Both the position numbers and the translations under genes were made by a program. DNA of 64,000 nt, taken from assembly GCA_947627245.1 (NCBI GenBank), contig CANQVH010000001.1:62001-126000 (forward strand), read 5' to 3'. This DNA comes from an uncultured Lachnospiraceae bacterium (GTDB taxonomy: Bacteria > Bacillota > Clostridia > Lachnospirales > Lachnospiraceae). Positions 52,650-60,304 of this stretch are shown here, piece by piece; within the stretch, counting starts at the first letter, position 1, and every line of letters begins with the position of its first letter. The notes beneath the pieces are model-generated. The model saw only the letters and a list, made by a program, of their open reading frames with translations, did no database searches and was not told where the DNA came from.

Positions 52650-53942
52650 TTATGGTATTATCTGAGGCAAATCATTTTTTTCACCATTTGTTGAATCCGA
52701 AATAATCTCCCTCACTTCGGACACTTCTGTACCCGACATGGCTTTATCCATAACCATATAAGAAATCACCATCCCTGCCGCTTTAATTGACTCCTTGTCT
52801 TTGATCATTTTCTTTTTCTTCGCAGGTATCACAAGGATGTTAAACCATATCGGATTGCTCATAGACCAATCCACTTGGTTAAGCTTAGTAACAACATCGG
52901 GCCATTTAATGCCTTTCTGTTTTGCGAAATATGCCACATGGGCAAGCGCCATATGCGTTGCTGGCTTCATTAATAGATTTTCATCACGTAATGACGATAT
53001 CTTTTCATCTTTACGTGTCAGATCCAGATATTCTTTATAAGTATCCATACCATCAAACAAAGCCCTCCAAAACCCAACATTTTCTTGAAACGCTTCATCT
53101 ACGTCTCTATCGTTTTCTGGCATTGTTTTAGATGTCCAGCCTTTATCCTTTGCCAATATTTCTGCAACCGTATATAGCGCACTGACTGTAGTAAGCTGTT
53201 TGCTTCTCTGTGACAATGTATTGCTTTTCCAGTTTACAAGCTCATTTTTTCCTATTTTGTATAAGATCTGTCCTTCAGAGAATAATCTCCTTGCAATAAA
53301 AGCAAATACGTCATCGTCAGCAGTTATAATATTTCGGCCGCGTCCGTTCTGCCGTGCGTATTTATTCATTCTATTAAAAATCTTTCTAATCTTAAGTATA
53401 TCATCCCCTTTTACCAAAATCACGCTTATTTCTTCATCTGCAAGTTCCGGATGCGGCTGGAGGGCCAACATTTGTGAAGTCATTTTTCTGTTTCCTAACA
53501 TTACAGCAGATATAGCAGAATTACCCTTCAGGCATATCTTCATAGTTAATAGCCTATGTTGTCCATCCAGGGCAATAAGCCTCTCCTTACCCGGCAGAAA
53601 AAGAAATCCTGCATCCTGCATAGATACTTCATATGCCAAAGCCATCTCTTCTTTCACATATTTAGAAATAGGCTCAAATTTGATCTCGTCATATCCGGAA
53701 TGAACATCTACTACTATACCATTAAAGAAGCGGTCCTTGTCTTCAGTAAAATATGGGCACATTTCATTTACCACTTTGTTGACATCCAGTTGCCTTTGCT
53801 TTTTTTCATCGGGCGTCATGCCTTCCCACTCTGGTAATTCTATTGCCAATCCTACAGAATCTACTAATTCTCCCAATGACATTTTAGCTATGAAATATTC
53901 TGTCGATCCCATCTTTGCTTTTTGTGCCCATATAGTTTTCAT
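52650..53942 (-). CDS. DGQHR-domain (DndB-like) protein
   Basis: 430 residues from ATG 53942, chosen because GGGAG has correct spacing there. DGQHR at residues 126-130 and RKIFNRMNKYARQNGRGRNI define the DndB/DGQHR superfamily. DndB regulates DNA phosphorothioation, but no dndA/C/D/E genes are present. Solo DGQHR proteins occur in defence islands. First gene of a cassette with the ART-like gene. Confidence 0.85.
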   Translation of the reverse strand: MKTIWAQKAKMGSTEYFIAKMSLGELVDSVGLAIELPEWEGMTPDEKKQRQLDVNKVVNEMCPYFTEDKDRFFNGIVVDVHSGYDEIKFEPISKYVKEEMALAYEVSMQDAGFLFLPGKERLIALDGQHRLLTMKICLKGNSAISAVMLGNRKMTSQMLALQPHPELADEEISVILVKGDDILKIRKIFNRMNKYARQNGRGRNIITADDDVFAFIARRLFSEGQILYKIGKNELVNWKSNTLSQRSKQLTTVSALYTVAEILAKDKGWTSKTMPENDRDVDEAFQENVGFWRALFDGMDTYKEYLDLTRKDEKISSLRDENLLMKPATHMALAHVAYFAKQKGIKWPDVVTKLNQVDWSMSNPIWFNILVIPAKKKKMIKDKESIKAAGMVISYMVMDKAMSGTEVSEVREIISDSTNGEKNDLPQIIP

Positions 53943-53976
53943 ATTCATCTCCCTGTTTTTGAAAAACATTTTTTAT

Positions 53977-54005
53977 ATAATATAACAAACAAATTATGTT
54001 GTCAA
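53977..54005 (-). promoter_or_regulatory. Sigma-A promoter of the DGQHR-ART cassette
   Basis: TTGACA (54000-54005), a 17-bp spacer and TATTAT (53977-53982), 35 bp before ATG 53942. It is a housekeeping promoter, unlike those of neighbouring units. Confidence 0.85.
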
Positions 54006-54024
54006 ATACCCTCTCGAATATCCT

Positions 54025-54210
54025 CTATTTTTCATGAATAAAAAGATATCCATCGTCTAAGCCTGCTTGGACAGCTTCTGTCAGCGCCTTTTCTAAAACA
54101 GCGCTGAATTTATCACCGGATATCTCTTTTTTCATAAAATCAGACTCTTCTTTTGAAATATAATCTATTTCACCGGTCTTGGTGTCAATTCTAGTCTTAT
54201 TTTGCAACAT
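54025..54210 (-). CDS. Small acidic protein, 61 aa
   Basis: ATG 54210 behind AAGGGAG. A start 57 bp earlier is possible. Contains RIDTKTGEIDYISKEES and a helical C-terminal part. No known family. Position between a defence-like cassette and a toxin-antitoxin pair would suit an accessory regulator. Confidence 0.6.
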   Translation of the reverse strand: MLQNKTRIDTKTGEIDYISKEESDFMKKEISGDKFSAVLEKALTEAVQAGLDDGYLFIHEK

Positions 54211-54270
54211 GTGAATTACTCCCTTCTTCTCAAATTGCCCAGAAAACATCTTATCCTTCCGCATCATAGA

Positions 54271-54297
54271 AAAAAAAGGCCGTTCCCGACCCTTTTT
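54271..54297 (-). terminator. Terminator downstream of the HEPN gene
   Basis: Stem GGTCG/CGGCC with loop GGAA followed by eight T on the minus strand. Confidence 0.7.
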
Positions 54298-54575
54298 GTA
54301 TGAGAATTAGAGTTTTTTAGAGATAAGCCTTCTGCTCAAAAGCTGGGATTTTTAGCATAACCATTGTCTGCTATGCAGATACACGCGCAGATTCTGTTAA
54401 AGGCGAATAGCTTACAGTAAAGTGTACCCCTTCTATTAATTTTAGTAATTCTGTTCGCATCTTATTCTAATCGACAGAGTCAAAGCCCCATCCGTTGTCA
54501 ATATCTTCTTCGTCGTTGCCGTTACTTTCATATTTCATATCTTGTTCTATGAAATTTTCTTTATCAACGAAATCA
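54298..54575. other. Non-coding gap after the HEPN gene
   Basis: Between the HEPN stop and the terminator. A 23-codon minus-strand frame (about 54474-54545, ending GWGFDSVD) could be a frame-shifted HEPN tail, but it has no SD. Otherwise I see nothing. Confidence 0.5.
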
Positions 54576-54971
54576 TTACTCTGGTTTTCCTATCTCTTCT
54601 TTAAGCTCTTTGTATAAATCAATAGCTTGTCTGATTTCATTCAGTATTCCCGTATAGGATCCTCCATAACGGCTTGACGCTTCCCAGCCTGTAACATCAC
54701 TAGCTATCTCTTTCAAACCATCTGGTACTACGAAATCCGTCTTTTCTTCAATCATTAGAATTAAAGAAACAAGGTCATGCGTTTTATATCCCTTATCTGT
54801 TTCAGATATACCGGCTTCTGTTCGGAGAATATGTTTCAGTGTTTTTTCAATAGCCTGCTGCACGTGAAAAGCTGCCATATCTATCATATTTTCATCGTTT
54901 GTTGGATTTCCTTCCGAAGAAATAGCATATTCGGCCAGCTTGATATCTACTTCAGCTTTCCTAAGCAACAT
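54576..54971 (-). CDS. HEPN-domain toxin-like protein
   Basis: 131 residues of the HEPN fold (AAFHVQQAIEKTLKHIL, YKTHDLVSLI with H65). Partner of the MNT protein, whose gene it overlaps by 11 bp. In HepT/MntA-type systems the HEPN protein is an RNase and the nucleotidyltransferase inactivates it by AMPylation. The usual Arg of R-x4-6-H is not obvious here, so activity is uncertain. Confidence 0.85.
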   Translation of the reverse strand: MLLRKAEVDIKLAEYAISSEGNPTNDENMIDMAAFHVQQAIEKTLKHILRTEAGISETDKGYKTHDLVSLILMIEEKTDFVVPDGLKEIASDVTGWEASSRYGGSYTGILNEIRQAIDLYKELKEEIGKPE

Positions 54972-55281
54972 AAACGATCACTCCTTTTTTGTCAATTTCG
55001 TTCTTAAGGTTGCCATTCAGCCGATGATAATTCAAAATATCGCAGTTTGAATCACAGCATTTGCAAATATCAGCATGAAAATTGAACAAGTCAAGTCCTT
55101 GTGTCTTATCACCAACATCCATGCAGACATCAATGTCGCTTTCTTCCGTGCAACGGTCCGTCACACTGCTCCCAAAGATAATCAGGCGGCGTACAAATGG
55201 GTACTTCCGTGCAGCTTTGATCATCTTGTTCACGGAATCCAGTTTGATTTTATTAATTTTGGAAATATCAATTTTTTCCAT
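54961..55281 (-). CDS. MNT-type nucleotidyltransferase (antitoxin-like)
   Basis: 106 residues with the minimal nucleotidyltransferase signature G37-S38 and D49-x-D51 (FGSS...SDIDV). SD GGAGG. It pairs with the HEPN gene downstream and follows a 25-residue open frame by 15 bp. Confidence 0.88.
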   Translation of the reverse strand: MEKIDISKINKIKLDSVNKMIKAARKYPFVRRLIIFGSSVTDRCTEESDIDVCMDVGDKTQGLDLFNFHADICKCCDSNCDILNYHRLNGNLKNEIDKKGVIVYVA

Positions 55282-55296
55282 AAGATCCTCCTAAAT

Positions 55297-55374
55297 TTAC
55301 TTGATATGGTCTTTCACCTTATCATAAAAAAGGACGTTCCCTTTGTCCGGTCTGAATGTGTTAAGGTCAGTCAT
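55297..55374 (-). CDS. Leader-like 25-aa open frame before the MNT gene
   Basis: ATG 55374 with a strong AAAAGGAGG, encoding MTDLNTFRPDKGNVLFYDK and six more residues. It lies between the housekeeping promoter and the MNT gene and is probably translated. It may be a leader peptide or micro-protein of the toxin-antitoxin unit. Confidence 0.6.
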   Translation of the reverse strand: MTDLNTFRPDKGNVLFYDKVKDHIK

Positions 55375-55417
55375 TGCATCTGCCTCCTTTTAGGAGCAGA
55401 CACTTTTCTGTATACTG

Positions 55418-55446
55418 AGTATAGCACAAGAATGAATTCCATACAA
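55418..55446 (-). promoter_or_regulatory. Sigma-A promoter of the HEPN/MNT unit
   Basis: TTGTAT (55441-55446), a 17-bp spacer and TATACT (55418-55423), about 45 bp before ATG 55374. The IS30 element sits upstream of it, so the unit keeps its promoter. Confidence 0.8.
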
Positions 55447-55459
55447 CAATGAAATAGTG

Positions 55460-55473
55460 TTTATCCCCGTTTC
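55460..55473. repeat. Left target-site duplication of the IS
   Basis: TTTATCCCCGTTTC, repeated exactly at 57172-57185 on the other side of the IS. 14 bp is long for IS30-family elements, which usually duplicate 2-3 bp. Confidence 0.8.
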
Positions 55474-57171
55474 CTAAATTGAAAAGTAAATTCTACTGGT
55501 TCTTTGCCTGGTAGAAATTACCCCTGCACAGGTAGCATTTACTTCTGCATATGGTGTATCTTATTCATTGCTTACGACAGCAGTGAAAGGATCCGTCATG
55601 AGTAAATATATTCCTGGAAACCATAAACACCTTACTGCCGCTGACCGTCTCTACATAGAACGGGAACTGAATGCCGGTTCATCCTTTAAAGATATCGCTC
55701 GCTATCTTTGTAAGGATCCCAGCACCATCTCAAAAGAGGTGAAGGCCCACAGGCTCTCCGACTATTATCCCGGCAGGGGCCTTTTCCTTAACGCTAAGAA
55801 CTTCTGCATTCACCGTTTCCACTGCAGAAAGACTAATGTCTGCGGCAAGATCATCTTATGCGGCATCAAATGTACATCCTGCCCTTCCTGCAACCAGCAC
55901 TGCCCTGATTTTGTCAGGGAACAATGCACCCGCCTTACCAGGGCACCTTACGTCTGTAATGGCTGCGACAAGGGTCATGCCCACTGTACTGTGCCGCATA
56001 AATACCATTATGACGGCCGTTTTGCTGACCGCAAATACCGTGAGCAGCTCTCTTCCTCCCGCTCTGGTGTCAACCTGACGAAAAAGCAGCTCCGCGATAT
56101 TGACAAAGTCGTCTCGCCTCTTTTGTTCCAAGGCCAGTCGCCCTATCAGATCCTTGTAGAACACCCCGAACTGGGCCTTTCCGTACGTACCATGTACGAG
56201 TACATCGAACTCGGTCTTTTCCTGGGCCGCAACATCGATCTGAAACGCAAGGTGAAATTCAAACCAAGAAAATGCCACCGCTCACAGATCACCGACCGCA
56301 GCATCTTCCAGGGCAGGATGTATAGTGATTTTCTAAAGCTCCCGCCAACACATGTGGTTGAAATGGATACGGTCAAGTCCTCCAAAGACTCCAACAAATG
56401 TATCCTCACATTCTATTTCCGGGACGAAAAGCTCCTTTTAGCCTTTCTCCTCAACCGCTGTACCAAAGGGGCTGTACGGGCTGTTTTTGACCGCCTGGAG
56501 ACCCGCCTCGGCTCCATAACTTTCAAGATCCTGTTCGAGACTGTTTTGACAGACCGCGGAGGCGAATTTGGCGACCCGGACGCCCTGGAAGCAGGCATGG
56601 ACGGTTATGAACGCACAAAGATTTATTACTGCGATCCCATGCGCAGCGGCCAGAAAGGCGGTATAGAAAATGCCCATACCAAGCTCCGGGAGATACTTCC
56701 AAAGGGAACCAGTTTTGAGTATCTGACCCAGTGGGATCTAAACCTGATCGTGAATCACATTAATTCCGTCCCACGCCTGAGCCTTTCCGGCCACACACCT
56801 TATCAGGCCGCATATGAAAACTTCTGCATGGAAGTCTTATTAGCACTTCAGCTCAAGCCGATTGCACCCGACAAGGTCAATCTGACGCCTGAGCTGATCA
56901 AGTAACCCGAAAACCTGTCACAAAAATCTGCTGTCGGATAAGCAAGCATTTAAATTTTCATAAAAATGACTTTGGGCCGGTAGAATTAAGTCCCGCACAC
57001 GAAATTCCAAGTGGCCTGTTTGCTATACCCTTCTTTTAGAATTTTTGTGAGGTTTGTCATAATTATAATGCACTTACGGCGTTTTGTCTCTAAATAAATT
57101 TGAATAATTCAATATTTTTTACCGTACGGTAGAATTTACTTTTGCACTGGAACTTACTTTTTCAATTAAGC
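55474..57171 (+). mobile_element. IS30-family insertion sequence, about 1.7 kb
   Basis: One transposase gene flanked by imperfect terminal inverted repeats: left CTAAATTGAAAAGTAA and right (complement) CTTAATTGAAAAAGTAA, each continuing into a related TTC block. The 266 bp after the transposase stop are non-coding and hold a second inverted GTAAATTCTAC block. A 14-bp direct repeat flanks the element. It is the only plus-strand gene in the mobile element. Confidence 0.88.
55598..56905 (+). CDS. IS30-family transposase
   Basis: 435 residues from ATG 55598 (SD AAAGGA), with a possible start 30 bp earlier. N-terminal helix-turn-helix (HKHLTAADRLYIERELNAG...STISKEVKAHR), a Cys-rich middle and a DDE catalytic domain: D in VVEMDTV, D in LTDRGGEF, E in GGIENAHTKLRE. 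It looks intact. Confidence 0.95.
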   Translation: MSKYIPGNHKHLTAADRLYIERELNAGSSFKDIARYLCKDPSTISKEVKAHRLSDYYPGRGLFLNAKNFCIHRFHCRKTNVCGKIILCGIKCTSCPSCNQHCPDFVREQCTRLTRAPYVCNGCDKGHAHCTVPHKYHYDGRFADRKYREQLSSSRSGVNLTKKQLRDIDKVVSPLLFQGQSPYQILVEHPELGLSVRTMYEYIELGLFLGRNIDLKRKVKFKPRKCHRSQITDRSIFQGRMYSDFLKLPPTHVVEMDTVKSSKDSNKCILTFYFRDEKLLLAFLLNRCTKGAVRAVFDRLETRLGSITFKILFETVLTDRGGEFGDPDALEAGMDGYERTKIYYCDPMRSGQKGGIENAHTKLREILPKGTSFEYLTQWDLNLIVNHINSVPRLSLSGHTPYQAAYENFCMEVLLALQLKPIAPDKVNLTPELIK

Positions 57172-57185
57172 TTTATCCCCGTTTC
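57172..57185. repeat. Right target-site duplication of the IS
   Basis: Second copy of TTTATCCCCGTTTC. Joining the two copies restores an uninterrupted minus-strand frame starting at 57195. Confidence 0.8.
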
Positions 57186-57195
57186 TGATTCTCAT
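57186..57195 (-). pseudogene. 5' stub of a small gene cut by the IS
   Basis: ATG 57195 behind AAAGGAG, 40 bp downstream of an element promoter, encodes MRIRNGDK before the IS. Removing the IS and one repeat copy gives a 38-codon frame that reaches the MNT leader start, so only a small protein or leader was lost. Confidence 0.5.
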
Positions 57196-57234
57196 ATGCA
57201 AATCTCCTTTCTTCGAAAAATATAATGCATATAT

Positions 57235-57243
57235 AATATGTAG
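57235..57243 (-). promoter_or_regulatory. Element promoter core, CTACATATT
   Basis: CTACATATTAT, 40 bp before ATG 57195. It now reads into the IS. Confidence 0.6.
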
Positions 57244-57291
57244 TTTAGGAGATTTCTTTTCCTCAGAATGGTTTTCACACTGACATTTTTC

Positions 57292-57615
57292 TTATTCTTC
57301 CTGCATAAAATCCCTAAATTTTGAACAGTATTTCAAATAATACGGATATCCCATGACATCCATGTGGGCAGGCAGCTTCTTTATAACTTTTAGGAACTTT
57401 CCCTCGTCGGATTTGAGACACCGGCACATGTGTACAGAATATGGGGATCCCCGCAGCAGGTATCCGTTGTCCCAGAGCACCCTTACGTCCTCTGCGGAAA
57501 ACAGGTTCCTGGCAAGGTTATCCTCCGTGTCGACAACACAATAATACGAAAACCAAATCGAGCTCTTATTGATCTTTTTGTAGTATACTCCCACCCTTCT
57601 CGCCTTCTTTCTCAC
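57292..57615 (-). CDS. Small protein, paralogue of gene 59948-60289
   Basis: 107 residues from GTG 57615. GTG 57594, with AAGG at 8 nt, is equally likely. Overlaps the helicase 3' end by 50 bp. The C-terminal KFLKVIKKLPAHMDVMGYPYYLKYCSK matches KFLEAIKRLPAKAILLGYKDYIEASKK in the other gene. Family unknown. Confidence 0.7.
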   Translation of the reverse strand: MRKKARRVGVYYKKINKSSIWFSYYCVVDTEDNLARNLFSAEDVRVLWDNGYLLRGSPYSVHMCRCLKSDEGKFLKVIKKLPAHMDVMGYPYYLKYCSKFRDFMQEE

Positions 57616-59338
57616 GTTTTTCCAAACCTTTTGTGATCAACTCGCTGGCACCCCTCCTGTCAAGTGTTTCCAGATTGATATCTTTCAGCTCCTCAGACTG
57701 GTAAAGATCCCGGATAAAGCTGATCTGTTTATCGGTAGCCGCCTGCAGTCCGATCCCGCCAACACAAACAAGTTCAGGAGATTTGTGCTTCTTGCGCTCC
57801 AGCCGGTCGATCCCCTGCGAGATCAGGACGCTTGCCTCATATTTTTTCAGTGACGCAAAGTCGATCTTTTCCAACGCTTCGCCGTCATAAAGTTTCCTGA
57901 TAAAATTCTTCTGTTTATCAGAAGCCATGTATGAACCCCATCTTTCGATATGGGATCTTTCCCATAACGTGATGTTGGTGCTATAGCTGTTTTTGAGTAC
58001 TTCATAGGCACGGTCAAGGGCCTCCTGCATCGGCAGGTCTTCCTCATGGAGCAGTACCTTGTCCCATTCTTTTACGACAAGGCTGCTGTTCCCGATGATA
58101 TCCTCCCTCTCAACCATGAGTGACACGCCGCCGCCGAGCGGGCATACCATGTCCCCGGTTTCGAGGATGGTGTAGCAGACCCCGTGCGTGTCATAGCCGC
58201 CTTTTTCCTCGAAGATGTCGACCAATACCGTGTTGATCTTCCATGGCGCTGCCTCCCCGGCCATCTTTTCCTGCTTCTTCTTTTCCACCTTTTCTTCCAC
58301 ATCGGTGAGGAGCTCCCCATCTGTCTTGGTATCTGGATCCAGTCCAAACAGGACGGGAGCGGTACAGATAGGCAGTGAGGACACGCCCGTGCAGTCGATA
58401 AGGAGCAACTCCTTCTTATCCTTGTACAGTCGTAGCCCGCGGCCGACTGCCTGCGTGTAAAGGGAGATGTTCTGGGTCGGGCGGCAGATGATAATCGTCC
58501 GGACCATGGGCAGGTCAGTACCTTCCGTGAGCACCATACAGTTAATCAGCACGTCAAGGCTGCCGTTTGCGAACCGGTCAAGGATCTCCGAGCGGTTCTT
58601 CGTGCCCTCGTCAACGACTTCTGAACCCGGGATTAGTTTCGCAAGGCTGTGTGCGTGGGGCTTGGTTGCGCAGAAGATCAGCGTCTTGCCGATGGCTTTT
58701 GTATGGTAAACTTCCGCGACGGCATGGTTACATGATTCGATATTGAGTGCCCGGGTCAGGTCAGACTGGCTGAAATCACCCATGCTGGTACGTACGCCCT
58801 TCAGGTTATATCCGACGTCGGCCCGCATGCAGCGGATATCCGTAAGATATCCGTTATCAATCCCCCACTTGATGTTACGCTCAAAGATGATCTTGGAATA
58901 GACATTTCCAAGTTTGACATTGTCCGCACGGTTTGGTGTCGCGGTAAAGCCGAGGTGGAGTCTCGGACGGAAGTACGCATAGACCTTCTGGTAGCTCGGG
59001 GCGACTGCGTGGTGTGCCTCATCTGTTATGATGATGTCGAAGTCTTCTGGCTTGAAGCGGTCAAGGCGCCTGATAAGAGTGAATACACTCGCTGATACGA
59101 TTTCCTCTCCGTGTGATGTCTCCTTCTGGATCTCTACCCCATAGGAACAGTCATAATATTTCTTAGGCTGGTATACGAGCTCTTCCCTATGCGACAGGAT
59201 AAGCACACGCCCCCTGCGGTTGATCCGCGAAAAAGTGACAGTCTTGCCAAGCCCGGTCGCCATAACAACAAGGTATGAGCCCGGATCGAGCCCGTTAATG
59301 ATATCTACGCACTCTTTTTGATAATCACGCAGTTCCAT
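57566..59338 (-). CDS. SF2 DEAD/DEAH-type helicase
   Basis: 590 residues from ATG 59338: Q-like motif (RDYQ), Walker A ATGLGKT (27-33), DEAH in ITDEAHHA, motif III GFTATPNR, helicase-C with TLIFCATK and motif VI QAVGRGLRL, as in phage and UvrB/RecG-side SF2 helicases. The C-terminal third has two similar segments (ATDKQISFIRDLY, ASDKQKNFIRKLY). Likely replication or repair. The start has no adjacent SD; a 50-nt hairpin separates it from GGAGG. Confidence 0.9.
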   Translation of the reverse strand: MELRDYQKECVDIINGLDPGSYLVVMATGLGKTVTFSRINRRGRVLILSHREELVYQPKKYYDCSYGVEIQKETSHGEEIVSASVFTLIRRLDRFKPEDFDIIITDEAHHAVAPSYQKVYAYFRPRLHLGFTATPNRADNVKLGNVYSKIIFERNIKWGIDNGYLTDIRCMRADVGYNLKGVRTSMGDFSQSDLTRALNIESCNHAVAEVYHTKAIGKTLIFCATKPHAHSLAKLIPGSEVVDEGTKNRSEILDRFANGSLDVLINCMVLTEGTDLPMVRTIIICRPTQNISLYTQAVGRGLRLYKDKKELLLIDCTGVSSLPICTAPVLFGLDPDTKTDGELLTDVEEKVEKKKQEKMAGEAAPWKINTVLVDIFEEKGGYDTHGVCYTILETGDMVCPLGGGVSLMVEREDIIGNSSLVVKEWDKVLLHEEDLPMQEALDRAYEVLKNSYSTNITLWERSHIERWGSYMASDKQKNFIRKLYDGEALEKIDFASLKKYEASVLISQGIDRLERKKHKSPELVCVGGIGLQAATDKQISFIRDLYQSEELKDINLETLDRRGASELITKGLEKREKEGEKGGSILQKDQ

Positions 59339-59403
59339 AAGCTCGGGCAATGGTACCACAACCACCCCGCTGATTGGTTGTGGCGGAATTGCCCGTTTCC
59401 TCC
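59339..59403 (-). promoter_or_regulatory. Hairpin-separated SD of the helicase
   Basis: GGAGG (59399-59403) lies 60 nt before ATG 59338. Between them is a hairpin of 59345-59394: outer stem GGGCAAT/ATTGCCC, inner 9-bp stem CCACAACCA/TGGTTGTGG. Folding it leaves about 10 nt of effective spacing. T4 gene 38 is the known precedent for such SD bridging. Confidence 0.6.
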
Positions 59404-59407
59404 TCTC

Positions 59408-59830
59408 TTAGATAAGTTCCCAGCCGCCCGGCTGGTGTATCACAGTGATCTTTTTTACTGCCGCAGAGAAGGTCTTCCCGGAGCCGTCCTTGTACGTGAC
59501 GTATTCCCCGTAATGCCGCACTCCCCTTGATGTATGCCGTTTCCCGTCCAGCAGGAATACCGTGCCCGGACGGATGGCGTAGCGCTGCCTCCGGATGGTA
59601 CGCCTGCCTTTTGATGCCTTCTGCCCGCGGTACTTCCGGAGGCTCTTTGCGGACGCCCTCGGCTCGTGCCGGTTCGTGCGCTCGCTGCCGAGCTTTTTGC
59701 CGGGCTTCACCGTCCCGTCCCGCAGGTCCACGTACTTCGCATCGTAGAACTTCTCCAGGATGCGGCTGCAGCGGCGGAGCTTCTTGTACTTTACCACGTG
59801 GACCTTATGCCGCGTGTGGAAATTTCCCAT
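59408..59830 (-). CDS. Stand-alone IscB-like C-terminal protein, 140 aa
   Basis: A very basic protein: GNFHTRHKVHVVKYKKL, RILEKFYDAKYVDLRDG, LRKYRGQKASKGRRTIRRQRYAIRPG and a C-terminal VKKITVIHQPGGWELI. It resembles the C-terminal region of IscB/HEARO-type HNH proteins, with the RuvC and HNH parts missing. In-frame codons upstream (INNQANQPGHA) continue the similarity until a stop. No SD at ATG 59830. Probably a remnant, perhaps still expressed. Confidence 0.6.
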   Translation of the reverse strand: MGNFHTRHKVHVVKYKKLRRCSRILEKFYDAKYVDLRDGTVKPGKKLGSERTNRHEPRASAKSLRKYRGQKASKGRRTIRRQRYAIRPGTVFLLDGKRHTSRGVRHYGEYVTYKDGSGKTFSAAVKKITVIHQPGGWELI

Positions 59831-59878
59831 CGCGTGGCCGGGTTGATTGGCTTGATTATTTATACAGTGTCCGATTCC

Positions 59879-59887
59879 AGTATGTAA
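59879..59887 (-). promoter_or_regulatory. Variant element promoter core, TTACATACT
   Basis: Follows the terminator of the next unit and lies 49 bp before ATG 59830, in the usual layout, but the core is CATACT. Confidence 0.4.
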
Positions 59888-59930
59888 TAATCAGAAAAAA
59901 ACAGCGGAAAATCCGGGATTTGTCTTATCT

Positions 59931-59962
59931 AAAAAAACGGCTCGGAATTATTCCGAACCGTT
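59931..59962 (-). terminator. Intrinsic terminator after gene 59948-60289
   Basis: Stem AACGGTTCGGAAT/ATTCCGAGCCGTT followed by seven T. The gene's stop codon lies inside the hairpin. Confidence 0.9.
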
Positions 59963-60289
59963 TGGGACTGTCTTTGCATAAGATTTATTACAGTAAAATA
60001 GCTGTGTCAGCTTTTTGCTTGCTTCAATATAATCCTTGTATCCGAGCAGGATAGCTTTTGCCGGAAGCCTTTTTATGGCTTCAAGGAATTTGTTTTTGTC
60101 ACGTTTCCTGCATTTGCTTCCGAACTTTACAGGGATCTCAGCATCCACAAATAGCTGGTCAGCAAGATATTCTTTTGCATCCATGTAACAGAAATGGCAA
60201 TACAGCGGTGACCGTGTCCTTATAGGAATCATATATCGGTCATCCGGATCCCATCCGTCTGAATTGATCAAAAACTTTTTTCCAGTCAA
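59948..60289 (-). CDS. Small protein, paralogue of gene 57292-57615
   Basis: 113 residues from TTG 60289 (SD AAAGGAGG; a nearer ATG is out of frame). Cys-containing middle (YCHFCYMDAKEYLADQLF) and the shared KFLxxIKxLPA motif. Last gene of the unit that begins with the sigma factor. Confidence 0.75.
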   Translation of the reverse strand: MTGKKFLINSDGWDPDDRYMIPIRTRSPLYCHFCYMDAKEYLADQLFVDAEIPVKFGSKCRKRDKNKFLEAIKRLPAKAILLGYKDYIEASKKLTQLFYCNKSYAKTVPNGSE

Positions 60290-60304
60290 AACATCTTTCC
60301 TCCT

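Noticed and set aside
52650-53942. Complete Dnd phosphorothioation system
   Set aside because: Only a DndB-like DGQHR protein is present. No cysteine desulfurase, DndC, DndD or DndE nearby.
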